Assembly: GCF_002878395.1 (NCBI RefSeq)
Contig: NC_061116.1
Location: 120,132,692-120,196,691 of the forward strand
Direction: 5' to 3'
DNA: 64,000 bases
Source of the DNA: Capsicum annuum
Taxonomy: Eukaryota; Streptophyta; Magnoliopsida; Solanales; Solanaceae
The stretch's first letter is position 1. Every line of letters starts with the position of its first letter. Below, in pieces: positions 45,601 to 57,774 of the stretch. Made by a program: the position numbers and the translations under genes. Under the pieces are notes generated by a model that saw only the letters and a program-made list of their open reading frames with translations, did not search any database and had not been told where the DNA came from.

Positions 45601-46279
45601 TGATGGATGTACATTATCTAACAAAAGAGTAATTTTCAATATTTCTAGGCAATTTGGAATGTTACTCAAAGTCAGAAAGCCAAATAAAGTCTTTCCTCAT
45701 AAATGGCCAGATATTTTGAAAGAGTTTGAACATAGCAGACCAAAAGTGAAAGTAACTAAAGTTATTTGGAAATTTCTTATGGAAGTATGTGTTAAGTATA
45801 ATTCGGATGTTGCATCTAGGGGAAATCTAGGTATTAGTTTTAATACCTATTGTTTAAGAGATAAGAGAGGTGACTTGATATATGCAAAAGGTTCTATGAT
45901 AGAAGACATAATTAATGTTGAGGCAGAGGTTTTTTCCATGTTACAAGAAGAAATACATTATTCTTCTACTCAATATAATAAGGTAATATTTCAAACGGAC
46001 TCTACTATTTTGAAGATTCTAATTAAAGAATGGAGTTGTCCCTGGAACATATTAGAACATATCTAGCAAATATGTACATTGACATTAAACAAGAAAATGC
46101 AGTTCCAACACATCATGAGGGAAGACAATCAATTGGCAGATTATTTAACAAGCTTAGGAATTGATAAAGGCGAACTCATAGTTATATCATTCCAACAGTT
46201 GGAAGTTAAACGCAAGAAGATTCTAAATAGTGATAAATTACAATGTCCCTACTTAAGAGTGTCACCATTGAGAGGGTGA
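45601..46279 (+). pseudogene. LINE: C-terminal RNase H-like domain
   Basis: Frames at 45659-46066 and 46079-46279 (one stop between them) show VIFQTDSTILKILIKEWSC and then FQHIMREDNQLADYLTSLG. This is the plant RNase H-like domain (RVT_3) found at the end of many plant L1 elements. The acid in QTDS and the Asp in NQLAD are kept. Confidence 0.8.
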
Positions 46280-47073
46280 GGGGCTGGGAAGGCTACAACT
46301 TGCAGTGTTCACATGCAAATATTTACAAGCCTTTAAGGCATCAAAAAGACTGAAAAAAGGTACTCAGCCTGTACTACATCAACCAACAAAAAGGACTCAC
46401 AACAAAAGAGGAGGGTTATAAGGAGATTCTGCATTTCATACACCTAGGAGATTGTTACTATCCTATTACTTACGATTCCAAGCATCCCAGTATCTTTTTA
46501 CTATGTATAACTACAAAAACAAAATATTTAAGAAGTCAAAGCATAAGAGAAATACGGAAAATCAGGGGCTATGTGCTTACTTGGAGTTGTAACATCTCTC
46601 AGGGGCCTGAAACCCTTGGCAAAGCACAAAAAGGAGTTGATTTTGCCATCCATCGGAGAGCACAACTAGGACGAACAAATCGAGAGTTAGATGAGACACA
46701 AAGACAGAAAACAATATAGGGAGAAAGTTGTTTACTTCTCCATGCTGAAATAATCAGCAGAAACACTCCACAAAGGCAGGGTATTGATTACCTAAAGTTG
46801 GTACATCAAGAATCATAAGTTCTAAAAAAGGAAATAAGCTCATTTCTCAAGTGAATTGAAACTGATGCGGCGGAAACAAAAGAGGTTTCAATTTGGAAAC
46901 CCTACAAAAGTGGATATATGTAATAGAATAAACAGGTTTGGGCTGAATCAGGTTTTCGATTGGGCTATTTTTATTTTTACAATTTTTAGCATGGGTCGGC
47001 CCATAATTGTGTAAGGACTAAGTTTTATTTGCCTTTATTTATAAAATCCTACAATTTAATTAAAAAAACCATT
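46280..47073 (+). mobile_element. Probable 3' untranslated part and A-tail of the LINE
   Basis: No coding motif. The end reads TTTGCCTTTATTTATAAAAT and then TTAATTAAAAAAACC at 47057-47074, which would fit a short, decayed poly-A tail. After it, LTR sequence of element G begins. A target duplication is not obvious. Confidence 0.5.
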
Positions 47074-48244
47074 TCAACACCTGAAACCCCGCCCAATCTT
47101 ATCAAAATATAAAAGTCAAATTTATAATAAAGCTCAATCTAACAAGAAGTAAGCCTAGCCTACCTCAAATCCAAATATAGCTCAAGAATCGATAAACTTT
47201 GCTTTTCTTTTCCTCGAAGCTTCTTTAATGAACCAAGCTATCAAATATACAAACTATGCATTATTACGAGAATATCAATACCCATATTACATCATTGTGC
47301 TTTGGTTCCAAAATGACACCCAAAACCACTAAGTGGGTCTCACTCATAAAAACCAAGTTTTGGAGACCAACCCATTGTCCAAATACCATTAGACAGTTAT
47401 ATCCCTCAAGAAATTGGTGCAAATCGAGCCTATTTGGGATAAAATCAAGCCCTCAATTCATTTGGGCTTTTGGGTCAAATAATCTAGAATTCAACACTAT
47501 AATTGAAGGATTCATATCTTAGATTTGTTGTTAATCAGGAATATGCAAGTTATTCAACCTCCCAATCAACACCCAAGACTTAATTTGTGGACTACACACT
47601 CTATTAGGGTTTATGAGACTAAAGGTAATAGAGAAATGCCCAATTCTAGGCTAAAAGGGAATGTAAATATCCCTTCCCAGTCCCTCGGTTTAGGAGATCA
47701 CAAACACATGGCTGCAATTTTGATACACCCTCCATGATCGCAGTACTTTAGCTGCACCAGATGACAGCTAAAACTTGGAATAATTTCCATATTTCGGCTA
47801 ATGCCTCGGGATGCATTTGTAATCCAATATGAGCAAACAAAATATGCAAACACACTGATTTCAGCATTCTAAACTCGTTGGATAATTTGGATTCTCCATT
47901 CGATGTTGTTTCGACCAAATATAGGGCCCACACCCAATAGGTCAAAATAAGTTTGGGTGTAGTGGGACCCGAACCAAAGGTTTACCCAACCTAAAATCGA
48001 TATTTTGGAACTGCTGGCATAGTTAGAATTTACATTTCATATTATTTTCCTAGAGTTTTCTCTCGGTGGCAATTTGGAATCAATAAAGATATCTAAATAG
48101 GGAAATCATTCTAAAAACTAAACAAACTGCCTGGTAACCAAACTATCAGTTCCAAAAAGTTCTAAATGACTTGGGGCAGCTACGAAAAAGCTCTAAGGGC
48201 AAAAATTAGTGGATTCAGCAAAAATGACCTGACGGGTCACTACA
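47074..48244 (-). mobile_element. Right part of the 3' LTR of element G, minus orientation
   Basis: On the minus strand it starts TGTAGTGACCCGTCAGG at 48244, right after the G polyprotein region. The left part is replaced by the LINE at 47073. No coding motif lies inside. A clear block of palindromic words, as in the other families, is not seen here. Confidence 0.65.
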
Positions 48245-49518
48245 ACATCCAATACTATGAAACTTTCATCCCTGAAAGTTAATGATGAAGAAAATACCCA
48301 AAGTCTCAAACCGGTGAGGATACTGGGCTCGTATCTCACTCTCAATATCCCAAGTGGCCTCCTCAACTAAGAGGTGCTTACACTGAACCTTAACTAGAGG
48401 AATCTCTCTGGTATACAACTGCATCATATCACTAGCCAACATAAGCACGGGCTCCTCTACAAAAGTCAATTTCTCATCCAACAGGACTGAGTCCCACCTA
48501 AGTACATGAGATTGATCAGGAATATACTTTTTCAACATGGAGATATAGAAAATTAGATCAACAACATCAAAGTGGGAGGCAAGCTAACTCATAGGCCACC
48601 TCACCAACAGTGTGGATAATCTCAAAAGGATAAATATATCAAGGGCTGAGCTTACCCTTCCTTCTAAACCTCATCACACCCTTCATAGAAGAAACATAAG
48701 GAACACATGGTTACCAACTCAAAATCTCAAGGCACGGAACATAAGGGTTGATATAGGCCTTTTTCCTACTCTGGGCTGCTCTCAGCCTATCCTAAATTAC
48801 CCTGACTCTATCCAATGAGTCTTGAAGCAAATTCATACCACGAGGTCTTACCTCAGAGGTCTCAAACCATCCTATTATAGAGCGATATATTCTACCATAC
48901 AAAGCCTCAAAAGGTGTCATCTTAATACTCGAATGATAGCTATTATTATATGCAAACACTGCTAATTCTAAGTGTTGACTTCACTGTGCTCCAAAATCGA
49001 TAACATGGGCTTGAACTATATCCTTAAGCACCTGAATAGCCCACTCGGACTAACCATCTATCTGCAGATGAAAAACTATACTCAAATCCACTCAAGTACC
49101 CTAATCCTCCTAAAATGCTCTCTAAAATCGTAAAGTAAACATAGAACCATAGTGTTATATGATAGAAATGGGCACCCCAAGCAAATGAACTATCTCCCAA
49201 ACATAAATATGGGTTAATATTTATGCACTGAAGGTCATTTGAATAGCAATAAAATGTTTTGACTTAGTCAAATGATCCATAATAACCTATATACCATCAA
49301 GACCATGGGAAGTATGAGAAAAATTACTAATGAAGTCTATAGTAATCCGTTCCTATTTCTACTCGAGGATGGGCAACCTATGAGTCAATCCTCCTGGATG
49401 TTGATGCTTGACCTTAACCTACTGACAAAATAGGCAATAAGCCACAAAGTCTACCACATCTCTCTTCATCCTATCCCACCAATATTGTTGCCTCAAATCA
49501 CTATACATCTTAGTTGTC
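48245..49518 (-). pseudogene. Integrase and C-terminal part of element G
   Basis: The minus frame 48538-48266 has KKYIPDQSHVLRWDSVLLDE and KHLLVEEATWDIESEIRAQY, the chromovirus C-terminal end. Upstream in broken frames: [11 protein letters not shown] (near 48920-48890) and GVMRFRRKGKLSP. The core (49000-49450) is heavily mutated. The zinc-binding part is reached at 49500, where an hAT-like element interrupts it. Confidence 0.8.
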
Positions 49519-49526
49519 CCAGGGTG
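49519..49526. repeat. Left 8-bp target duplication of the hAT-like element
   Basis: CCAGGGTG, repeated exactly at 50466-50473. Confidence 0.9.
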
Positions 49527-50465
49527 TAGGGCTATTCAAAACTGAACCGTATCCAATAAGCCAATCGTAAAATTAGCTTATTGGCTTATTAGTGTTGGCT
49601 TATCGGATAAACGGTTGGTGAAGGATTGAAATTTTATAATTAATAAATTATCATTTTGGGGGTGGATTACTTAATTTCCTTATTGGATAAACCATTAACC
49701 CATTAAGAATTACCTAATATACTTATACTTTTTCACCTAGATATATAAAAATTAAAATATATATTATTTTATTATAAAATATAAAATCTAAACCGAATAT
49801 ATCTGAATTCTAGTGTAATAACCTAAAGCCCATTACTAATTAACCTTAATGAAAACTAAAGAGAAGTTATTAGAAGTAAAAGTAATATAATATATTCGGC
49901 ATTTGGACTTTCAGAGCTTTGTAAAGCAAAGGCTCCAATTGACTGCTAGTGCTTTCGGCTTTGTTCTTCTACCGGTATGTCATCTTTATTTCTTTTAGAA
50001 AGAAAACCATTTCTTAGAATATATCGTGATTTATGAAGTTCCCTCTGTATCTATTTTGGCAATAGTGAATAGATATTTATCATGTATTCGTAGTGACTAG
50101 TCATTCTTCTTGATACATGTTTAGAAATTAACAAAACCAAAGCTCTACTATGCTTTTCTCTTAGAGGTTCCAGCTATAAGTAGTCGAATGGCTCAGTAGG
50201 CTCTTCCTTGCACAACCATGTTGCATAGAAGGTTAGAAGAACTTTCTCTTTATCACAATATAGTACTATCATTTGACTATTTTTGTAGTCAAATTATGGA
50301 GGGCCGATACACTGCGTGATAACTGTCTGATAATTATTTATCTGTTACCGAACTAATTGATATATTATTAGTTGGCTAGTGAATTTATATATTTTAAAAC
50401 CGATATTAGATAAGCCATACCGTTAAGTGTAATAGTCCATCTGATCTATCCGATAAGCAGCCCTA
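49527..50465. mobile_element. Non-autonomous hAT-like DNA transposon (939 bp)
   Basis: It is flanked by the perfect 8-bp duplication CCAGGGTG, the length made by hAT transposases. The ends are TAGGGCTATTC and its partner TAGGGCTGCTT (right end reverse-complemented), so the terminal inverted repeat is about 7 bp. The subterminal parts carry multiple AACCG / CGGATAA / CAATAAGCC words. No transposase frame is present. It sits inside the integrase region of element G; removing it and one duplication rejoins the codons of the H-P-G zinc-binding motif. Confidence 0.9.
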
Positions 50466-50473
50466 CCAGGGTG
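50466..50473. repeat. Right 8-bp target duplication of the hAT-like element
   Basis: CCAGGGTG, identical to 49519-49526. Confidence 0.9.
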
Positions 50474-51500
50474 AATGGAATATCTAGAGTTGTAAGCCTC
50501 ATAAAGAATATACTGAATTAAGTCATCAAGCCGAGGAAGATAAAGGTGACCCTAAAATTTCAAAATATCCTTAGAATTGATAGTGTGCCTCTCAGACTCA
50601 CCACTCACTACCTAATGATGAAGAAAAAAAAATTGTTGTCCTCATACTAGCGATTACGAATCTGCTTAAATAGGGAGGACCTCGCCTCTACACAAGCCAA
50701 AATCCTTGCAAGATCCAAAATATCAAGAAAAACCATATAATTAGATAAGGACTGAATGTCCCATTCCATAGGCCTCTGAGAAACTGATATAAATGCTAAG
50801 CTACCTATACTCACTACCTAGCGACTCAATGCATCAGTTACTATATTTGCCTTACCCGGATGATACAAGATGGAATTATCATAATTCTTTAGCAACTCCA
50901 TCTATATATGCTCATGATAATTAAGCTCTCGCTGGGTTATACAATGCTGAAGGATGCGATGATCGGTGAAAATCTCACAATGCGCTCAATACAAATAATG
51001 CCACCAAATCATGAGCACAAAAACTACCGCCGCCAACTCCAAATCATGAGTAGGGTAGTTGTAGTCACTCACCTTAAAATCTTGAAGAGCATAAGCAATG
51101 ACATGACCTTTCTACATCAAAACACAACCAAGACAAACATTCAAAGTGTCACCAAACATGGTGAATCCCTCACCCTCAATAGGAAGAGCTAACACTGGGA
51201 TGAAATAAGGCAATCCTTGACCTTTCCAAAGCTCAACTCACACTCCTCGGACCATCGGAAAGGAACTTCCTTTAGAGTCAACCTAGTTATAGGGGCTTTA
51301 ATAATAGCAAAGCTCTTAACAAAGCACCTATAATAACCGGACAAACCAATAAAACTATGAACCTCAGTCAGAAACGTAGGCCTATCCCTATCACAAATCA
51401 CTAAAATCTTAGATGGTTCACCATGATATCGACTTTAGATACGACATGTCCAAGGAATGATACTAACTTAAGCGAAAAGTCACACTTGGATAAACTGTCA
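50474..51500 (-). pseudogene. RNase H and reverse transcriptase C-terminal part of element G
   Basis: On the minus strand the RNase H end ([18 protein letters not shown]) lies at about 50885-50840. RNase H core text, including the complement of '[13 protein letters not shown]'-like sequence, runs at 50990-51060. The minus frame 51401-51189 reads RPTFLTEVHSFIGLSGYYRC and ITRLTLKEVPFRWSEECELS, the reverse transcriptase-RNase H connection. The frame is lost at about 51500, where plus-strand sequence of element H starts. Everything N-terminal (most of RT, protease, gag, 5' LTR) is missing. Confidence 0.8.
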
Positions 51501-51913
51501 AAAAGCACATGATCTCACAAGGTCCATAGCACTATCTTCAAGTTTGTAAGATGAAAAACAAAGTAGTTTATTTAGTGAAAGTTCTTTGGAGGAATCACTT
51601 AGTTGAGAGAGATACTTGGAATTATTTATTGATATGATGACCAATTACCTTCACCTATACCCTTCTAGTTTAGTTCCAGCTGAAGGTACTAGTTTCTTTC
51701 TTAGTATTCCTATTGATTTCATATCCATTAGCTGCCCTCGTGTCATAGCGTACATACATGTTTCATGATTTTAGTTTAGCTTATATTCAGTAAAATGGTT
51801 TAGTTATCATGTTAGTAATAGGATTTTAGAACTCAATTTTGGGATTGCAGCTCTTTCCCTATCTATTTAGCCTAGTTAGTCTCATTTGAGGATGAATATT
51901 CCTAAGGGGAGAT
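51501..51913 (+). pseudogene. C-terminal end of the polyprotein of element H
   Basis: Plus-strand frame KVVYLVKVLWRNHLVERDTW at 51556-51615 is the chromodomain-like end of a chromovirus polyprotein. A non-coding stretch follows, ending GATGAATATTCCTAAGGGGA, a weak polypurine tract before the LTR at about 51914. The rest of the element is missing. Confidence 0.7.
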
Positions 51914-54385
51914 AATAACATCCTAAAAATCCCTAAGATCATTTCTCTGATTAATCATAGAAAAATAGTCAAAAACTAAAAAATTCCTCACAAAATACAT
52001 AAATAATGAGTCATCCTTGGTGGCAACAACTCATTTCATCCTAAGTATCTATCCTTAAGCCTTGAAAGTTTGCCTTTTATCCCATTTACTATGACTCCTG
52101 ATGATGAGTCATTGTTAGTAGTAATGAGTCAACCCAACACTTTTTTAGTGAATCTCCACAAAGTCCTAAAGATTGATATTCCTCCCAATGAAAACAACTC
52201 CACACAATGAATCATCATCGGTGATGACGAGCCATTGTGACCAGTCGTACCCAGGCCCATGAAAAAATATACAGTCACAATATTCTAATGAAGATTCTGA
52301 CATGATTACTCATCTTGGTGACCCATGAAAACTGGTGTTGCAAAATTAGCTATATATTTATTGGGTTTTTTTTGTATTTTCCACTTTCCTAACTTGCTAT
52401 ATTATTTTGTTTAAGACTTTTTTTGGGGGGGAGGGGGGGGGTTAAAGGGACTTAGAAATTTCTCACCCTCATTATCTCCCAAATCATTTAGTGAACAAAA
52501 CAGAAAAGTTATTCTTTTCTCTTAAGACCCCAAAAGCTAGGGTTTTTTCTAAATCTCCAAGTCCAAGTTCTTAGCAATAATTCTTTGAATTCTAGGTATA
52601 TGGGTATTCCATAAGGGTCTTATTTCACCCTCATTCCCAAAGCTATTTACCAAGTTGAGTTTTTTATGAAATTTATGAAATAAGGCAAGTTCCCATGTAT
52701 TCTAATTTTATGATTTCCTTTAGTATTTATATATCTAAACATCTTTTAACCATGAATATCAGTTTATGGATGTTTTAATCGTGACTTTCATATATGGTGG
52801 TGTGTTGTGAACACACGATCCTAGATTCTTATAAAATTTGCATGAAATATCCAATTGAAGCATAATTTTAGATGAGTATTCAGTAAATCATTTTTATCAT
52901 GATTCTCAAAGATAGTAAAATTACCTATAACTAGTCCTATGATTTTCACCATCTTCATTTACAACAAATTGAACTAGTTTATGTATTTTACTTATTTTTT
53001 AGTATTATTATGAGCATATGATCATTGGAGTAGTACTTAGCATCGAGAAAACATAGATTCAAATAACCCAAATGCTAAAATATGTGCCACCATTGGTGTA
53101 AGAGGTCCTCGCAAGTTGAGAGTATCTCTCTTAGACCAAATTGGATCATGAGTGAATTTTTACACCAATCATGATTCTTACCTTTGGCAAGGTATAAAAT
53201 ACACTCCTAACTTAGGTTACAGGTTAGACTCCATGTTGTTCATATGGTTTATGTTAGTTACGAGAACCTCCCATAACTTCAAATCAACATACTACATGAC
53301 ACTTAGTTTAGTTGTATTATGTAAGCTCATGAATTTTCTAATTATAACTTTATATAAGTTTTTATATGTATGTTTATGTATTTCAGATAGTCATCTTATA
53401 TCAGATAAATTTTATGTCTTAGCATACTCTTTTAGTAAATACAGTCCTATTCTTTTTTTGTTGACCCTTATTTCAATTGATTAGATACTTGAGCACTCAG
53501 AGATTTTCATGAGTTCCTCGTATATAAGAAAGTATCTTCTGCCCCCTTCCACAACTATTTATATTTCCTATCGGGCTTTTCAATCTAACCCAAGGTCCAG
53601 TCATTATATAATGGAATATTGGGATAGGTGAATTCTTATAGATCCATCCCCCGAGGGATTCCTGTGAAAAGTTTCATTAACACGAAATTCCACATTGTTC
53701 ACAAATATTCATTTTTTATTTAAAAATTTCTAATAATTTAATCCATAATAATTCTCGCATTGAACCCACTTTGTTTTCTTTATTATTGATAGAAATTCTC
53801 TTATTAAGACCTTATAAATTGATTAAAACCTCAGATTCATACTAGAACCACGATGATTCAATAAAAAACCCATCATATTTATAATTCCATATCTCACATA
53901 GTAAGTACATTCAAAGAACCAATCACATACACTTTCTTATGTAGTATCATATCAATGATATAGGTTCAGATCTTAAGTATTAGCCTAGCAATTGATCCAT
54001 CCTAGTGACACCTTCACAACTTAAAATAGTGAGTCTTTATCAGCCGAGGACGAGGGTTCATGTTTGTTTTAGTATTTCTTTCTAGCTTTTGGACAACTTA
54101 GAGTTATCTAGGGACTTGTGCCAATAACTCATCTTCTAGTAAAGGCTTTCTGTCGGATAGTTGGTTATTTTATCTTTATGGTTTAGCCTAGTTATTTTTG
54201 TTTTTCCTTTTTGATACTGGTATTAGTTTTTGACTATCATAATTAAGTTTTTGTTATAGCTTCAACTCAATATATTTAGTTATATTTAGTATTCTTAATT
54301 CCATACTATACCATAGGTTAGTTTGGGGTCACTTGTGGATCTAAGCATTGGTGTTATGACTAGGGTGTAGTCTCAGATTATAACA
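51914..54385 (+). mobile_element. 3' LTR of element H
   Basis: It begins TAATAACATCCTAAAAATCCC after the polypurine tract and ends CAGATTATAACA, about 2.47 kb. ATGAGTCATC / GATGACGAG / AATGAGTCAAC words occur at 52008-52330. No coding sequence. The 110-codon frame at 53152-53484 is hydrophobic and matches nothing I know. Both edges are approximate. Confidence 0.65.
52418..52441 (+). repeat. T-run followed by interrupted G-run
   Basis: A run of T is followed by seven G, one A and nine G. It could form a G-quadruplex on the plus strand of the LTR of H. Confidence 0.85.
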
Positions 54386-54639
54386 CATCTAAGGTGGGAA
54401 TGATTTTATTCCTATGTTTAGTACACCCCTATTTCAAGTATTGTAACTTTAGTCAAAATGGAACCTACAGCTACACTCATGTCCCTAAGTTTCTTTATGT
54501 TTAAGTGCTCTTTGATTCCATAAACTCGTATCTTACGCTATGTATATGATGTTCACACTCATAATATGTAATAACCTATTATGTTGTTACTTAAAACATC
54601 TACGATAAAGGCATAAGAACCTTATTCTTAATATTTTAT
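54386..54639. other. Short spacer without recognised content
   Basis: AT-rich, with no frame or repeat. It could be the tail of the LTR of H or unrelated DNA into which the solo LTR inserted. Confidence 0.5.
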
Positions 54640-57464
54640 TGTAACACCCCGAATCTGGTACTCGAAATGTTACGCAGTGCTCATGACCCTGAAGGACCAT
54701 AAGCTAACCCATGATTGATATCTGTAACTGAGCACTGAATAATATACTGAAAATTCAAAACTAAACTAATATTGAATATAAAACAATGTCTGTAATGGGG
54801 TATAACAATACCCAAAACTGTCTGAAACATGTTATAGTCTAAAATCCTCTAAACTGTCTAAACTCTGTGGAGTTGATGGGACATGTCCCCAACTAACTCC
54901 GAACTATTGAAATAATAAAGTAATAAAATAATTATGCTATCCTCAGATGATGAGGACTCACTGTTAATCTAGCTGTTGAGTATCTAATCTACTAAGGATG
55001 CTCGGGAGCTCGTGCTTCTAAACCTATGGTATAAAACACTATAGCGCAAATGCGTCAGTACGTTGAATATGCTGGTATGCAAGTGAGGTAGGCTAAATGC
55101 AATGGTTTATATGCATAAACGATACTAACTGACTGAATAACATAAATGTAAGAATACATGCATGAATAAGAGACAGCAATTAAATTTGTGATAATATTGA
55201 CTTGTGAATTCTAATAACATAGATTTACTAATATCTGAGTGCTAATACTGGGATACTGAATAAGTGAGACTATAGAGTATTGTGGAACTGATGTTATATT
55301 ATTAATAAAGGAAAGACTATTTCTGACAGTTCTAATTATGAAGAACTGGTCTGATTGACTATATCTGACAGTCCTGAAACTGAATACTGATAACATGGGA
55401 TATTAATAACTGTATAATTGAAATAACTGATACTGAGTTACTATTTCTTATAGTCTAGGTTCTGATGGAACTAGTTGAGTTCCGTACTATTCTGAGTTGA
55501 TTGTATCTGATAGTACTGACATCTAAAGAACTTTCTAAGTTCTATTACTGAGACTGAATGACTGTATCTGACAGTCCTGATTCTATAACTAAAACTGTGG
55601 GAAGTAGTCATCTAACCGACATGCCCCTATTAAGCTATTATAGCTGAGTTGGGGTCCGATCTGTAACCCCAATTAGAAGGTGTCAATGTTGTTCCACTGG
55701 TAAGGACAAGCTGTGAGTGATCCCTCATATAGTAGGTACTCAAAGGAGAATGGTGGGACCCTCATCTGACAGTGTTTATCCATTTTATCAACCCTTATAT
55801 TTCAGTGTTGTTGTCTCAACCTATGCTGGCTACATAGTTCTGGAATGTAAGGATTACTTCTAAGGATCACACCCTCAACTGTCAGTGTGTGTCCCCATCC
55901 TTAGGTTTAATCGGTGCTAAATCCTACTCTCATCTGAATAGACACTGAACATGATTAACTGAACTAAACTGGACTGAGTTCATTGAGTTTCATTGACTGA
56001 TGGAATACTACTGAGATTACTGAAGTACTGAGCTTTCTAAGATTACAGAGATTACTGAATGGGACTGTACTGATAATGAGTTTACTGAGTTTTTATGAGT
56101 CAAATGATTAACTGAATTCTACTGATCATGGCTTGGCTGAAAGTATCATGAAAACATGACACTGGCTCTAGGTACACAGCTAAATTGTCGGGTACAAGTA
56201 CCCCCAGGACTCGATAGTATAAAACTTATAGAACATGATACTTCTTGAAATACATGACCAATATCAACAATATATAATACATCAATTTGGGGATTTTATG
56301 AAGTACATGGTTATCGTAATCGTGTACATGAATGGAATTGCATATAAATATGTCATACTTTCATAAACATATTCTCATGGACACTCCCTCAACCATTCAT
56401 ATGCACACAATATCATGGAAGTCATTCTTGGTCATAGGGTAAAGCATGCATTTATCACTTGGGTCATAATTAAGCTATATTGCATAATTTCTATTCTCTT
56501 AGGCATTTTATCAAACACCTAGGATGCATGACTTAGGGCATAGGAATGACCATCAAATTAATACAGCAAAACTTTGTATTTTAACTCAATTCCATATGTT
56601 TCAAATCACATACTATCATAGGTTCATGAACAACACATAAAGATTCCAACTTGGGAATTATACAACCATAATCACATGAACATAATCAACCCACAACAAA
56701 ATATTAATAATACAAGATTTAAAACTTGATTCTTGGGCTTCATGGATGAAAGGAATCCATGAATGAACACTATGCATACCTTAGTTCTTGATTCTTGAAT
56801 TTGAGTATTGAATTTGAATCCCCAATTGAAAACCCTAGCTTGTTCTTGAGAGAAACTTAAGAGAAACACTATATTTTTGGTGAAAAATGGTTGAATCACG
56901 TGTTATTGAGCTTAAATATGGGTGGGAAATTGACCTTTTTAACCCTTTTACTTCTATTCTAATTTTTGTCAAAATTTCCCGATTTAGTAGGCTGGTGCGA
57001 CGTGGCTCTATCACGCCAAGTCTCTAGAAAATGACAACTAGGAAATTTCATGGTGGCGCGATGTGGTGAAATTGCGTTGCAATACTGGATGGGACCTAGA
57101 AGTTCACTGCAACGCGGGGGTATCGAGTTGAGACTCTAGAAAAAGGAAAATTCTGAATTTGAGCCTTAGCGCGACGTGCCATAATCGCAAAGGCTCACTA
57201 TATTTTGACGATTGCCATTTTGGCCTGCTCCACGATGTATTGATGGCTCAAATGGCACACTGTCTTACTAAAAAGACTCTAACTCTTCGCCCGGGTGTCG
57301 GATTTGGGCGAATTTGGTATCGACGAAAAGCTTATTCAATTTCTCACATGATAAAAAGTGAAAATCTTGAAAATACCACCTGTATAAAAATAGATTAATC
57401 TTTAAAACAAGTCTTTGACATCTTTGGGACAAATTTATGGTAGGTATAAGTATGGGGTATTACA
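54640..57464 (-). mobile_element. Solo LTR of the F family, minus orientation
   Basis: The ends are TGTAACACCCCG and TATGGGGTATTACA, inverted to each other. The flanks are tttat (54635-54639) and gttat (57465-57469), a 5-bp duplication with one mismatch. It aligns with the 3' LTR of F at both sides (GAGCACTGAATAATATA, CAAGCTAACCCATGA, GGGACACRCCCCCAACTAACTC). The segment 56990-57240 has GCGCGACGTGG / ATCACGCCAAG words. No internal region, so it is a solo LTR. Confidence 0.85.
55310..55590. repeat. Degenerate tandem repeat with TATCTGACAGTCCTG core
   Basis: Five units of about 40-75 bp, with cores near 55319, 55361, 55441, 55505 and 55568 (CTATTTCTGACAGTTCT, CTATATCTGACAGTCCTG, and so on). 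The surrounding 54700-56110 is unusually rich in ACTGA/TGACT. The matching part of the LTR of F (about 58500-58580) lacks this array. Confidence 0.75.
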
Positions 57465-57774
57465 GTTATAGTATCAATTTATAGTATGGGAGTGTGTTAG
57501 ACAAGAAACAAGGTGATACAATACCTCTATCACAAAGTTAAGTTGGAAGCGTCCTTACCAATTGTGTTTAGGTCTAAGATTAAACTAAGGTCAACTTTAA
57601 ATGAATACTTCTCCTCGAATATAAGGCATTATGAGTTCCAATCCAAAAAATTAAATATCTTTAAGTCTTCTTTCTAATACCTCCAACCGTTTATTAATCT
57701 ACATTCAGAGTAAAAAGCTATGGTCATTTTACTGAAGTTGGTCTATACTAAAAAGCTGAGGTCATGTAATGACT
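57465..57774. mobile_element. Fragment of an LTR related to 5455-6173
   Basis: 57640-57740 (ATCTTTAAGTCTTCTTTC, CCTCCAACCGTTTATTAAT, AAAAAGCTATGGTCATTTTA) aligns with 5715-5800. It is bounded by the solo LTR on the left and element F on the right, so it looks like an old LTR used as target by both. Confidence 0.5.

Noticed and set aside
53152..53484. 110-codon hydrophobic frame
   Set aside because: It lies inside the LTR of H with AT-driven Phe/Leu/Tyr content and no conserved motif.
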